From the NCBI RefSeq assembly GCF_026151205.1, contig NC_087075.1, positions 10,648,303 through 10,712,302 of the forward strand: a stretch of DNA of 64,000 nt, read 5' to 3'. The translations under genes and the position numbers were made by a program. Shown piece by piece: positions 22,990 through 37,109 of the stretch (position 1 is its first letter; each line of letters starts with the position of its first letter). The notes below the pieces were generated by a model. That model was not told where the DNA came from and did not search any database. It saw nothing but the letters and a program-made list of their open reading frames with translations. Source of the DNA: Bolinopsis microptera (lineage: Eukaryota > Ctenophora > Tentaculata > Lobata > Bolinopsidae).

Positions 22990-25900
22990 TAATTTATCAA
23001 ACCAGTTTCTTAAACCGGTAAATAAAAATACTTGTCAAGGAACTAGCACAACCGCTGTAATTCTAGAGTAAGTGGGAACAAGTGAAACAATCCTATGAGG
23101 TGATTATGATCAGATTATCTATATTACCTGATAAATAATAAAACCTAATTATTTCATTTTCAGAGTTTTATAGTCACAATTTTCGTATTACTCAGTTGAT
23201 GAAGTAAAATATAATGTGACAAAGTAAAATATATTCGAAGAAATAGTGTTAAACATAATTTGTTGCTTACTAAGTTTGTTACTGTTGTCTTAAACGAATT
23301 TGTTGCTTTAATGTTGCCTTACTGTTATCTTAATGTTGTCTTAATGTTGTCTTATCGTTTGTTGTCTTATTGGTGTTTGTTGCGTTAATGCTGTCTTAAT
23401 GTTGTCTTATTGTTGTCTTAATGTTGCATCGGTGTTCATTCTAGTTCCCGTCATAAGAAACAATTTATTGTGTGATAGTGTTAATATAGTTGCTGTTGTT
23501 GTCGTTGTTGAAACTGTGATTGAAATGTCGAGATGTGAAAAGCTGAACACATTTATAGAGGGGGGGGGGGGGGGGGGAGAGGAGGAACTTTGTATGAAAC
23601 CTCGTTAAACTATAAGATCAATGTAATTAAAATTAAACTGGCAAATAAAAATACTTGTCAAGGAACTAGCACTGTAATTGTAAAGTAAGTGGGAACAAGT
23701 GAAACAACCGATTAAGTAATCAATGTCAATTGTAAAGAACCAAAAAGGCCCCGAATAATGTCATAACAAAAAAGCCCTCTGTGAGTTACAACAGGATTAA
23801 ATATCTACACACCGGCAAGGTACACACCGGCAAGGTACAAACCGGCAACGTTATACTTCAACAAGGAATTCGCACAATCTGAATCACTACAGGAGAGCAT
23901 AAAACTCAGAATTAACACAACTCTAGTGTCCACCATTGTGCTGATTCTAACTCAACCCCTTGTTAAAATTGGACATATACTAGGCTCTTGGCTATTTTCG
24001 TTGCACGAGTATAAAAGTATAAATGACGTTATCAACAATGAAATATATTGAAATGTGACTCGTGATGTGTTATGTGTAATAATGCACATAATATGCAGGT
24101 TTCTGTGAGTAATATTTGTGTCTAGACCGAGTGAGAGTCCTTGTTCGTTACTATCAGTTTAAGTTGTGAAGTATTCGTTGTGTTGTACTGCCAAATTTGT
24201 CACACTATTTAATCTAAATTGGTAGGGGGTAATAATGATTTTGTCATGAAGATGATAGCTCTAGGATTGAGTTTAACCACGCGAGATAATGTCTTGAGTA
24301 TTTTATTCATTAAACTTAACTTCCTTGTGGACCATTTGCCAGTAAATTAAAGCTTTGTTTTCTATGGTGCATTGACGCCAGTATATTTGTTAAAAACTTA
24401 CGTCTTAAACATGGGATCGATCAAACTTTACGATTTCTCTCCGGTCTATAACATTACCAGTACCATTACCAGTTAAACTATATAACTATATAAGAAGTAT
24501 TGTTGTTATCTGTTTGTTGACGCGGGTGTGTGACGTGTGTTAAACGCATTGTACTGTTACTTCACACCTTTCACACCTTTGACAACGTTGACACAGTGCA
24601 TACACACATGAAGATTGCAGAATACTGCATATGTTGCTTTTATCATGTTGTCAGAGCCACATCTTCATTACATAACACTAGTCATTTCATTATATAACAC
24701 TAAATATAACAAGATTAAATTGATCAAAAACAAATCTACACAAGCTGTAAATACGTAAAGCTGTAAATACGTATACTCAAGCATATACCTAAACTCATTC
24801 ATGTTCTAAATAAGAGTGACAAACGAAAAGGTAGCGACAAAGAGTGACAAAGTGACAAAGAGTGACAAAGTGACAAAGAGTGACAAACGAAAAGGTAGCG
24901 ACTGAAGTAAAGGATATAATGTCGGGTATACTGATATCATTTTCAAAGTGAGCCGTTTGCACACTTGACTGTTACATACCTATTCCATATTTTGTAACTT
25001 TAATTATTTAACAAGATTATTAGTCATTAGTTAATCATGTCTTGCTAATGCTTAGCTTAATTTTGGTAATTATTCAATTATAAACCTGCACAGATTTACC
25101 TCTCAGCGACCCGTCCGTTTGTTGTTGAAGTTTAATATTTTCTTATTTTATTTCTTTTGAAATTTCCTGCCAGTTATTTTCCCGTTAAGTAACGAAAAAA
25201 ATTATCAAAGGGGTTCATTCCTGTTTTTGAAACTTGTTACGTAGTTGCAAATTGTTTGAATTCTCGTGAGATTATGAAATTTTAAAATTAGGATTATGAC
25301 CTTATCGAACGTTAAACCCCATAGCTTTTTACAGGACATCGTAAATCGTTCAATGACTGTAAACAAAGAAAAAGGGACATTATAAGTTGTGCCATTTCTT
25401 GCGTTTAAGTTGTCAGGAATAGGAAACAGCAAGACAATTAAACAAATACTCGCAGCGAAACAGAATTTAGTCGCAAAATAACTGTACAAAGTATTTGACG
25501 CGAATATAACACACCTACTACAACTTTTAAGCAACTCTGATCACTCTTAACAATAACAACAATATTATAAGCACTATAGCACCAGCAGGAGTAGCACCAG
25601 TAGCAACAAGTTAACACTTGTAGGCTTTACACTGCATTACTATCTCTGGTGATGTAATATCGCTATAGAGAGCTATAGAGAGTATGAGGTGATTATGACC
25701 AGATTATCAAACTATTCGCTTATTATTTGCGGGATCAGCTGAAAGTGGAACGCACAAGAAAGTAATATACCCATGCTTCCACAATCCACAACAAGGCGAC
25801 AAGATGATACAGCAAGGGTCAGCATGAACGGGGTATGAAACTTGTGTTCCCGATGAAATTCCTCGCTTACACTAGCTTACACTAACTGGTAACTCTACTC

Positions 25901-27560
25901 AGTGCACATACATTATCATATTAATAGCAGTTATAGCTAGATGTGACCAGATCACCGCATTATATGAGGGTATAAGAGACAAACATTGTCTAGTCATTGG
26001 GCACAGTTTATTGTGTGATAGTGTTGATATAGTTGCTGTTGTTGTTGTTGAAACTGTGAATGAAATGTCGAGATGTGAAAAGCTGAACACATGTAGCTAT
26101 AGAGAAGGGGGGGGGGGGGCGGGGAGAGGAGGAACTTTGTATGAAACCTCGTTAAACTATAAGATCAATTTAATTATGGTAAGATTTCCGTTAATGATTC
26201 TTCTGCAATGATTCACAAGACAAGAAATGGCGGTTAGAACTTTGTTTGATATTACTCCTTCCCAGATCGAAAAGAATACATACAGACCACACTAGTAGGA
26301 ACAAGTTAACACTTGTAGGCTTTACACTGCATTACTATCTCTGGTGATGTAATAACACTATGGAGAGCATGAGGTGATTATGACCAGATTATCAAACTAT
26401 TCGGTTATACGCGGGATCAGCTAAAAGTGGAATGCACAAGAAAATAATATATACCCACTTCCACAACAAAGCGACAAGAGTAAGACGATATTACAGCAAA
26501 GGTCAGCCTGAACGAGGTATGAAACTCGTGTTCCCGATGAAATTCCTCGCTTCCACTAGCTCACTACACATACATTATATAAATAGCAGTTATAGCTTGA
26601 TGTGACCAGATCACCTCATTGATGGTATAAGAGGTAAACATTGTCTAGTGCTCGCTTGAGTCTTTAGATACAGTTTATTGTGTGATAGTGTCGATATATA
26701 TATTTGAGGGACCACATGCAAAACTGGTATATCTGTTTTTGATAGTTTTGAGATAAATGTATTTTAATGATTTATAAGATTCTATATCATGTGTAAAACA
26801 CACTTCTAAAAAATGGTATATCTGTCTATATACCATTTTTAAAACTAGAATTATTCCGAACTGGTATATCTCACGATATACCATTTTTTCTATACTATTA
26901 ACAATAAAATAATTTGACTGAGAATGGTATATCTGAAGATATACCATTTGGGTTGGCTAAAGTCTATAAAATGTGTATAGATATACCGGTTTTATAGAAG
27001 ATAAGTTTCTTGAAGGTGGTATATCTGCAGATATACCATTTTGTTTTCATGATTGTTAAAAGCTGAAATGGTATATTGTAACGTATACCAGTTTTGGAAA
27101 AATAAAATTTCACTTTTTTTCAAAAATTTCTTCAAAATTGTTCAAAAAAAGTTCCAAAGATGCACCTTTTCACCCTGAAGACTATGTGCTACCTGCGCAA
27201 AATTGGTATATGTTCAGATATACCAGTTTTGCATGTGGTCCCTCAATTTTGCTGTTGTCGTTGTTGAAACTGTGATTGAAATGTCGAGATGTGAAAAGCT
27301 GGACACATTTATAGATAAGAGGGGGGGGGGGGGCGGGGAGAGGAGGAACTTTGTATGAAACCTCGTTAAACGTTCAGAACAATTTAATTATGGGGTGAGC
27401 GTCGTCGACGCTCAGCTAAGGATTCTGAGTGAATACCTTTTAAATGGTAAGATTTTCGTTAATGATTCTTCTGCAATGATTGACAAGACAAGAAATGGCG
27501 GTTAGAACTTCGTTGGATATTACTCCTTCCCTGATTGAATAAAACACATACGGACCACAC
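22990..27560. repeat. Cluster of diverged ~0.7-kb duplicated units with poly-G tracts
   Basis: Several blocks recur in the same order. The block TGTGATAGTGTTRATATAG to GAAACCTCGTTAAACT is at 23472-23610, 26012-26160 and 26682-27375 (the last split by a MITE). GGCAAATAAAAATACTTGTC is at 23020 and 23638. AACACTTGTAGGCTTTACAC is at about 25613 and 26310. AGAACTTYGTTKGATATTAC is at about 26236 and 27505. Each long block carries an 11-18 base G run. No coding sequence is consistent between copies. Confidence 0.75.
26704..27246. mobile_element. 543-bp MITE with 32-bp TIRs and internal hairpin array
   Basis: Perfect 32-bp inverted ends start TTGAGGGACCACATGCAAAA. The inside has five further short palindromes of the form GGTATATC...GATATACC, spaced 60-80 bp apart. 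It splits the third copy of a duplicated block whose two other copies (23472, 26012) lack it, giving a built-in empty-site comparison. Confidence 0.85.
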
Positions 27561-28599
27561 ATTACGAGTTTTTAAATGTTTTTTTTTCAGTGATGACACC
27601 AATCCACATGCGAAAAGTCAGTATAGTAAAATCAAAGGCCGTTAGAAACACGATAGCTGAGAAAATGCGAACGGAATAGAATAAAAAATACGATTTAATG
27701 TTATGCGCACTGCACCTTTACTTCTCGAGGATCACCTGATTTTAAAAATCTCATAAAATCTTGACATATACTTGACAACCCCAGGCTCGTCATTAAACCC
27801 CTACATTAACAGTTAACTCTGTCATTGTATAAGGTCAAATTAGATTCCAGATTCTAGTCAGTGTAGTGGTACTTGCTACTTGTGTTACACTGCACTGGAA
27901 GCTGTAATTGTTAATCTGAAAGTTTAAACTTTTAATGTTTCCTAGTGGCCGGTGATTTAAGAACTGGCGTATTTTCGGTGTATAATTAGGCACTTTGCAC
28001 ACAGTTCGCACTAGTGTATTAGAGACTTGAGGGCGGGTGTAGACATAATATGCTCTCTCTACACTCACACTTTACACACCCAGACCATATATATATGTGT
28101 AGGTTTTGTTATTAGGGTGTTCAGTTCCAACTTTAGTATTTGTGTTTCGCGTGTTTTCGCTCCTGCCGCTTTTTAGTTTGCGTTATAAAGCGTTCGTTTT
28201 TATGTGTAATTTTACTTTTGCACTTCGATACAAGGTGGAAATTCGTTGAAGAGTTTAACAGATTTCTTGTTAATGTTTACTAATCTTGCAATTGGTAGAA
28301 ATTTACCATGATAAAATATCTTAGAAACGAGGAGCATTTTGAAATTCAAAGTCAACGAAAAAAATTCAAAACGGCCATGCCCACATCGCCAAACAGACAA
28401 CAGTAATACTATTTGGTCAAATAGCTGGCACACAATTACAATATCTGCAGCCATTATCATACCAGCGGCAAAATTACCCATCCTGCTATTTGCTAACAAC
28501 ACGTTTCAACAAACAAGATTTTAAATTTAGATTGGAACAAAACCGCGACGGGATAAAAATAACTGAAAACTAAATAGGCAGGTACTGGTGACTTGATGT

Positions 28600-28722
28600 C
28601 ACGTGGTACGACGCGCGGCATGGAGTTAGGAATATAAGCGTGTAATCACGTGATACTCCACGTGCCACGTGACATTACACGTGCCACGTGATATTACATG
28701 TGCCACGTGATATTACACGTGT
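28600..28722. promoter_or_regulatory. Cluster of CACGTG E-boxes
   Basis: CACGTG occurs repeatedly in a short stretch, partly as a tandem repeat of a CACGTGCCACGTGATATTA unit. CACGTG is the site for bHLH-zip factors (Myc/Max, USF, TFE/MITF). No gene start is identified next to it, so it may be only a minisatellite. Confidence 0.4.
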
Positions 28723-29881
28723 TGCTGCTACTGTCTGCACATTTTTCGCACTTGGTTTGCTAGATATGTGTTTTAATTGTCATTTCCTTCTGGCAGCTAA
28801 TCTATTCGTGCAGATAAGTGCAATGATTAGAAATAGGTCAATTAACGAAGGTTGCAAACAATTATATACTTCTGCTTTCTGACGATTATATCTTAACCTG
28901 GGAGGTAATTTTCACGTCACTAATCACACGTGAAGGAAACAATGATATTCACTACAAAATATACATTATCTTTGTAAAATAGACATTTTGAGATCGCCAT
29001 GATCTCATTAGACTATTTCTGTAAAGTGGCACACAACTTGCCAACACTACTGACAGGGTGTGGTTTTATCCACATCCGCGCTACCATCTGACTACCATTA
29101 AAATTGCGCCACTTTTTGTCGACCTGATTAAATTCTACTTATCCATAACAGATTTAAATATTTTTTCTTCAGAAATCAGACTTGATTGAAGCATCTTTAA
29201 AGAGATTAGTATAATACAAAATAGAGATTCTACAGCCACAAATGCTATAGGAGTTATGGCAATACCCGTAGCGACATACTGATTAAGAAACTAAGGGCAC
29301 TTAGCCTAAACCACTACACATCGTATAAACAATGTATGCACTGTGTAATTGTAAAATGTACCTACTTAGTTATGAAAAGTAATCTTATGGATGGTATCGA
29401 GCTCTATAGTCTACAATATAGCCACAATACGGCCATTGTAACCCAAATACTTCCTCATACGGCCTCTAAAATTTAGCCAGTGATAATTATATGGCCTCTG
29501 TTACACGGCCATTAAAGATTAGATTTACCACAGTGATGTACTCGTACGACTGATGACTGTACGCGGTCCGCTAATTACTTAATTACGTTAAGTACTGCAC
29601 ACGAAACAATAAATACCGTACGGTATTAAGATATAAAACGACTCAACTGTAATACGAATGTTGAGAATGGTTTATAGTATATAAGATTAGGTTGCGAGGA
29701 TTTCTCATTACTGCTCAAAACTGTAGTTGATATATTTCCACTATCTTTGATGTAGCTAATAGTGATAAGATCATGCGTATATAACGCAGGAATGGCAGTA
29801 TAATAGATTGAATTTGTTTTGTTCGTTTGTTGCTGCCTCTGGTAGGACGCCATCCAGCTTTAAATACTTTCTACAGAGGAC

Positions 29882-29933
29882 GATCTTTTTACTTTATTTT
29901 TGTTGTATAAAACAAAAATAAAGTAAAAAGATC
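29882..29933. repeat. Perfect 23-bp hairpin
   Basis: The arms 29882-29904 and 29911-29933 are exact complements (GATCTTTTTACTTTATTTTT...) around a 6-base loop GTATAA. It may be a MITE remnant or a small-RNA-like fold. Confidence 0.8.
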
Positions 29934-32140
29934 TTTCACCTATAGAGTGTACAACTGTACAAATACACTCTGTATTATCTGTTTTGGGGTTTCAAATAAA
30001 AGGTACAGTTGACAGATGATGCTTCAGCAAGGAGTAGGAACTGTCTCTTTAGGCACAAACAACATAATATGACCACTGGGTAAATATGAATTCTTCTCGC
30101 TGGCCCTTACCTAGGAATCTGTCCCTTTATACCTGAGAATTTGTTACTTCAAGCCAACCCCTCGGTCTCGGTAAGCAATTCTCGGTAAGTAAAGCCATGT
30201 TAAACTTCCTCCTGGACAATAGAACGCCAGAAATTTGTCCAATTAAATGATACCTACCTATACATAAAAGGCCAAATTACGGGAAATTTGCACATTCCTG
30301 AACAATTTTATGAGATTTTAAGTCGGATATTTCTAAAGAACTAACTCTCCGCAATTTAAGTGATTTGCAGATAGAGCTTATCAAAAGTGCAAACTTTCAA
30401 ATGTTTAAAATGTGTCACTCCCAAGTAAAGGTCAACAAGCATAGAAAAAAATTAGGAATAAAATATTTGGTTGGTTATCAACTTCAAGTACTAATGTCAA
30501 TTTGATTTCAGCTGAATAAGCTGCTGTAAATAGAATTTATAACTAATCAAATGTTACAGACAAAATTCCGCTTGTTACAGTCAATTGGTTGAACTGGAGG
30601 AAATATTAATAACTCATTACGTCACCCTAGCAAAGCAGTCTAACACACACACGCACACTCCTTTTGCAGCGTGATGTAAAATCTATTAAGAAACAGGGCA
30701 GAAAATCAGTAAAAGTAGCAACCAATTACCGCTCGATTACCGCAACTAATAAGGTAATTACAGACACTAATGTAGTAATTATAGCAAGCCACATTCAGAG
30801 ACAGTGTGCGTACGTTACCGTATATTAAAACGAAACACTTTTATAAATATACCATATCCAGGAAATTGTTTGACAGTGACTCAGTGAGCTAATACTGTAT
30901 AAGCAAGCTGTTAAACTACAGTCTACATGTACTACACTTATATAGTGTACACTTCAGTTCTTTGTGTTTTTGTGATAGCAGTTCGAGGTTCTGGTCGTCA
31001 AGATTCGTGTACTCAGAAATGGTACACGCATGCACTCTAGTTCGACATTTACCTTAGCTCGTTACGTACTGAATTCCGACAAGACAACTTCGACTGTCGA
31101 ACTACGGTACGCTATACCTGGACTCTAGTTCGACACGAATTTGAACGAAATCAACCAATACAAAGCATCGATGGTTGGTATTTTTATAGCATTGATTATA
31201 CCATGAAACTTTCCGTTCGTCAGCCTATTTTGAGTGTTTAACTTGTGCGATGTAATATAATAAAGGTTATGATATTTATTAAAATCCAGCACCGAACAAA
31301 TTGATGAACAAAAGCCATGAAATTAACTTCATTGATTCCAATTGTGTATTTTTTTATACCGTACAGATTCTACCTTATCGGACCTAATTTGGACGAACTT
31401 GCCCTGTGAGACTTATTTCTGGTGAAATTAACATCTGTTGTTGCACGCAGCTCTATCAATCATATTGTAATCGTTTCAAACAGTTTTTGGCGTGTTAAAA
31501 TTCATCATGTATCGAGTAGTCTGGTCAACAAAGCTGAACAGCTCATTCCGACCTAAAAATAACATTATTTAAAACAATTCATCATCAAGCTAGGCAGATC
31601 GTAACAATAAAGCGGCAACTCACTGTATAATAGTCGGCGTGTTAATCGCTTATAAGTTTAGCAACAATTAAAATTAAAACCGTCTGAGATACGTTCAGAT
31701 GTACATAAACTAAATAGTCTTCTCTATAGTATATAGTAAATGCCAGATTTATTTAGTAATTAAGTTCGCATGCATTGATTAATAATGTGTCAGGCCTTTC
31801 CAATCAGTGATGTTCAGCTTTACATTAAGAGCTATTAAGGCTTTTATATTGGCATTTGGCTACCGTTAATATTAGGACGCAATGAAACACCGGATTACAA
31901 GGTATATATCATGCATGGTAACTGTTAAGCGGAGAAGATTAGGATCGACCATTTTAAAATCTTCCTTTAAAATATAGCTAAACCGCCGTTACTGTTTAAC
32001 TTTATTTAAACTTGCCATTCTTTTTGATATCTCGCTCCTTATATATTAGTCAGTGACAGTATAGTCAACAACATCGGATATATTCTGGTCATTCGTTCAA
32101 ATTGATCCACCGCTTAAGCTGCACATGAGCAGCTGAACGA

Positions 32141-32293
32141 TGAAGCCCGACGAAAACGATCGTAAGGACGATTACAAGCCCTGGAGATATTTGTCAAGGA
32201 AGTCTCAGTTTCAGGCCAGACTGCTGACTGTTAGTAAAAATCGAATGGTTGGAATCGAAATAGAACAAACTTCTAACGGAGCGGAGTACTGAA
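32141..32293 (+). CDS. Possible first coding exon, 50 codons, unknown
   Basis: The frame opens MKPDENDRKDDYKPWRYLSR and runs 50 codons to TGA. Composition is protein-like, and a GTTAGT donor inside could end a first exon after about 30 residues. No downstream exon could be joined, so this remains a guess. Confidence 0.2.
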
Positions 32294-32460
32294 TAGGCAA
32301 ATTATATCTGAAGATTATTTAAACTGATCAATTCTCAACGCAATGTCCGGGACAAGTTGTCCCGAAGCTTGGCATCGGCCAGGAAAACTGTATGTACCAA
32401 AACCTGCAACGAAAATAAACAACTTACTCTAACCAGTTTAGCACAGTGACTGGTGAATGA

Positions 32461-32521
32461 GCGTGTAACACGTGAGCGCGCGTTTCGTCACGTGACGTCA
32501 CTTTTCGTCACGTGACAAGTA
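32461..32521. promoter_or_regulatory. E-box/CRE cluster
   Basis: Three CACGTG sites, one fused to a CRE (CACGTGACGTCA), lie in 60 bp. The same composite is found in arrays in kinase introns at 50.4-51.9 kb. Confidence 0.35.
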
Positions 32522-35066
32522 CCCGCCAATCAGACATTGGATCGGCGGTAACGTGGGACGAAGTACTGCGTGTTTAATCTACACTCATAATTTTCTCCGT
32601 CGTTTGAAAATGAATGTACATTTGAGTGTATCCGCTTGTGAATACTGCTCGGTGTTTTACAGAAATTGGACATGGTTGTTCGATATGTTTTATATTTTGC
32701 TGCTCTTCGGTCGCACACGTAATGTCAATTAGTCTGTTGAATTTTGAAATTCAAGTAATTGCCAGTTTTTATTTATAGATCAGTTTGATTTTCGATGAGG
32801 CCAACTTTTAGAGTACCCACCTTTTCAGTTGACTGTTACCACACTTCTAAACTATACAAGCAGGTCAAGTTCACGGCTCGTTAGCTCACTATAATATCAA
32901 TAAAACAAAGATAAGTTGATTGTTGATGTTCCAAGCTGTGTGTAAACACGCTGTTTGCATACCGCTCTAAGGGGATTGTGTAGATGCCAAACATACCGGA
33001 AATTCCATTGAAACTGATCGATCACACAGAGAACAAAGAAGTAGAACGAAGGTCCCGCTGCAATAGATCAACAATAGATGGTTAATTATATAAACTGGCA
33101 ATGAAATTAGTCTCATTTCACAACTTATAGAGCAACGCACTAATTCGACACACGCAATAAAAGTTAAACAATATTATCCAGACTGGCTTATACATTTCTA
33201 TTGACATAACATATCGTTGAGTTGGCATTCGTTTATTAGGTAATATCTCGTTGTCATTTTATGATTTATCCATTTATCGATTTATAGTTATATCTTATAC
33301 CGATAAGATCATTTCCATCCGCCGTTTTTATTTCTTAACGATCGTTAGGAATACGATTGTCTAAAGTAAGCATGCAGTGATTGTTGTGTCAGCTGACTTA
33401 CATTTTGATAAGTATAAAGTTAAACTGTTACCCACAAACTTGATATCATATAAAGAAAATGTTTATAAACAGAAATATTCGATTAATTCATTAAACTTTT
33501 ACGAAATGTTGAGTAACATTCTACCTATCATACACTTACTTAGATTACGCTACTGAAATGCAGGAGTCAACACACATTTAGAAGATTAAATAACAAATAA
33601 AAGGGGCTGTGGACCGAAGATGTTAGGCTAGATTTTGGGAAGGGTATGTTTGTTTCATAAAATGGCATTCACCAGTTTCTCTCAATTGGCAAATTATCAC
33701 GAATGACATGTTCAGCTCCATTGGAATGTAAAAAACCTATTATCTCTTGACTACGGCCGCTAGACGTATCCTAACATAACATGTTAACTGCATCATTGCA
33801 ACTCTTAAGCTCTCAGTCCAGTTATAGAATATATAAGACATTCCTCCGAGGAATGCGAACTAATTTACGGAACGCTAATTGGTCTAAAGCTTCCCAGATC
33901 ACCGATCAATAGTCTGATATTTCACTCCCGTTACAGATCCCTATTTCCTACATATAGCTGCGCTAGCTCTTTGTTGTAAATTATATCCTTGTTATCGTAA
34001 TTGGCGATGTTTCTTTCGTGATGAGAGCGCTGAAATCGGTTTTTACCTGTTCCTTGATCTTTTCACTTGTTTTTCATAAATTCGATAACAATTTCCTCGC
34101 ACATAATATATTAAAGTCATTATTGTAACGGTATGTTAGAACCAGACAGAAACAAAGTGTGAAGGGCCTGAAAGTTTAAAATATAATGTAGATCAGTATG
34201 TATGTGAAAACTCATCTTTCACTCGCTAGTTATTTTCCAAAGTATAAATTGAGCGCAGAAAGCTATCGTTTTCAATCAGCCAGAACTAAGATGTAATTCC
34301 ACAGATCTATTAATAGAACAGCAGGCCGCTTCAACTGTTATCATAATGCACTATTTGCACCTCCTGTATTGTTACATGTACTAGTAGAAGGCGGATGTTT
34401 CTTTTTCACGCTACTTCAAACACACCCTTTTTAACACGTTGTTTCAAGTTGCTTTGCTTTGTGTTATATTAGCCAAGGGAAAAAGGGGCGTTTTGATAGT
34501 TATAATGGGCATTTTCCTCCCCTAAAAATTCTTCAGAAGTAGTGCAAAACTATTTAAAGGTGTTGAATGTTATGAAACAGCACTTAAAGCCCCCTCCCGG
34601 ATTGCAACATTGCCATGTTACGAAAATAATCGCCGAGCTAACAAAATATGCGCCATTCTTAGTAGCAAAATATTCGCCATGTTATAGCAAAATATTCGCC
34701 ATGTTATCATTTATTTGCAATGCTGCGCGCGATGATGCAAATATTTCATAAAGAGGCAAATATTGTGGTTTGAAAAATTTGCCTTCTTAGCAAAATATCC
34801 GCCAAACGCTCAAATGCGCGTAGCAAAATATTCGCCATGTTGTGAATAATTTGCATAACATTTAAAGTTTAAATTTATTTTCTGATCTAGAGCTCGAAAC
34901 TAATCAAAAATATTTATTTAGTTATTTATTTACCTTCATGACTGTTCCTAGCCAAAAATTGCACACTTCCTTATCCCTCGAACGTCATGTTTTATGACTG
35001 AAATCAACATTTCGATCCGGCATTTCATGTTAATTTGTTATGGCTAAAGGGGATTAAATTTAGTCG
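32522..35066. other. Intergenic DNA with a short interspersed repeat
   Basis: There is no gene. At 34600-34860 the phrase GCAAAATATTCGCCATGTT recurs four times with variants on one strand, and related GGCAAATATT phrases occur inverted nearby, suggesting a degraded inverted-repeat element. Confidence 0.4.
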
Positions 35067-36748
35067 ATGAGTTGCAAGGACAAAAGAAAATCGCGATTAT
35101 TTAGACCAAAAATCGCGGCGCCGCGACAATCCAAACTAAGAATAATCGCGGCGAATTTGCGGCGAAAGATAATGTATTTGCAGAGCTAAATTAGATGTCC
35201 TAATCACACTGAAGTAGCAAAAAAACGAATCCCTCATCGGACTACTGTGATATACTAATCTTACGGCTGGATATTGAAAATGCAGAGGAGTAATAATAAT
35301 ATTATTGTATTGTGCGAGTTAAATTAAAAGTATTGTACCCAGACTTCTACAGGCTAGAAATCTTGGAACAGTAAACAAAATATTGATTTGATTCAGAGAA
35401 ATAAACTCGCTGTTCCATTTTGACACGGTAGGTACTACTCTATCGTAGATTTGGTTCATAATGCAGCATCATGATGAGGAGATACAGTTATTATCTCAAT
35501 TCTCATAGTCACGTGATAGTAGCTGCCAGAGTGACGGGGTCGGGACTCGGGAGAGGCTTATTAGTGAGATAAAAGTCAGATTATATTCGACTATCCTATG
35601 TGATCTGATAACAATATTTTGTTGAGTAGACTAAGAAAAACCATGATTTAACTAGTGGTGAAGCTAGCGAAGAGAGTGATTTAAACAGAATCGCAAAAAT
35701 ACCCCGAATGATGCGATATTTTAAAAACCAAGGGAGGGAGGGAGGCCAGGCAGGGAGGGAGAAAGTTTCCGGTAATAGAACCACCATGATTTATAAATCA
35801 GTGAGCTTGTGGAAAATTAAAATCAGATCATAGATAACACAATCATTTATAATCATATCTCAATTAAGGACAAAAGAAAATCATGATTATTTAGGCCAAA
35901 AATCTACTGATCAACTTTATGTCTATTGGTCAAATGAATGTCTAGTAGTAATGGTCATGTTTATTGTTTATGTCTAGTGGTCAAGATTTAGGGAAGTTCT
36001 TGGCTAACAAGTGACAAGGTTACGTCAGTAGCTTAGATGAGAAGTCGTATTTCAAAAACAATTGTTTGGTTTTTTGGACAGTACTTTTCAATAAAAATTT
36101 AAAATTACGTATGACACCGTCGAATTGAAAAGTGCGACTAGTCCGTACTTTTCATTTTAGGTCAGCAGGCGAGTGGGTTAAGAAATGCTGACGGTTGTCC
36201 ACGGTTCATGCTACCCTGATCATTATGAGCCGAAGTACATATTAATTTCGGTTTTCTAAAGTTCGTTCCTAGTACAAACTCCTCGATGTACAATTTTGGA
36301 CTCGAGACTTCCTCCTTGTAATACTATCCCGGAAGGCAGGCCTCCTTTTGCACTACGAGCTCGGAAGCGGGAGCTCTGCCTTCAGAGGTACGTATCGAGA
36401 ATGACTCTGACCAAAGATTTTTGTAAAGTCAAAATCTTTTCAAAGTTTTTCTGGAAACTAATTTTGTTCACGTTTCATGCTACTCGGATATCCGGCCGGA
36501 ACCGGATTCAGCCGCGTGAATATCCGGTCGGTTCCTAGTCCGTATAGTACCTACATTCGAAAATCGGAAGGCTGTGATTGGTTCCATATACTACTTATAA
36601 AGAACGTACTAATATTAGGCCCTCAGATTTAGGATAAAGGAAAATGCGATTTTTCTCGGAGAGCTAAAAAAATCGCGATTTGTCGCGGAGATTGGGGAAA
36701 ATCGCGATTCCGCACATGCCGCGATTACCTTTTGTCCTTGATGAGTTG
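35067..36748. mobile_element. Non-autonomous hAT-like element, 8-bp target duplication
   Basis: A 1666-bp element (35075-36740) is flanked by exact 8-bp direct repeats ATGAGTTG. Both ends begin CAAGGACAAAAG followed by A/T and a CGCGATT motif. Eight-base duplication with short TIRs is the hAT signature. The inside has many AATCGCGATT palindromes and a second copy of the terminus at about 35870, so it may be a nested or rearranged element. No transposase is visible. Confidence 0.8.
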
Positions 36749-37064
36749 TGTGGCAGACAAGATTCTTTGAGATTCATTCTGTGAACATTATATGAAGCTG
36801 ACTAGGTTTTTTCTATATAAAGGTTTTTTCTATGTATTATAATCATGGTGTCCTTTTAACAATAGGACATCATAATATGATATGTATATAACGGATAACC
36901 TCGCAACCTGCATTTCACTTTTGGTAACCGTAGGACCAAAGGATATTTAAAGACAAATATTTGTACTAATTTTAATTTGATACTAATTCTAATTTCAATT
37001 CTAATTTGCAATTCCACGTGACTTAAAATTATTCGAAACAAATATAACGTTGTGCGACTGCTTA

Positions 37065-37109
37065 GGGGTCGTTCACATATTACGTAATCAAATTTGAACA
37101 AATTTGTTA

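Larger units (their letters stand above)
27600..32140. other. Gene-poor AT-rich DNA
   Basis: I found no splice-consistent coding region. Points of note are the CACGTG cluster at 28600-28722 and a perfect hairpin at 29882-29933, listed separately. Short frames (60-96 codons) on both strands lack any family resemblance. Confidence 0.45.
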
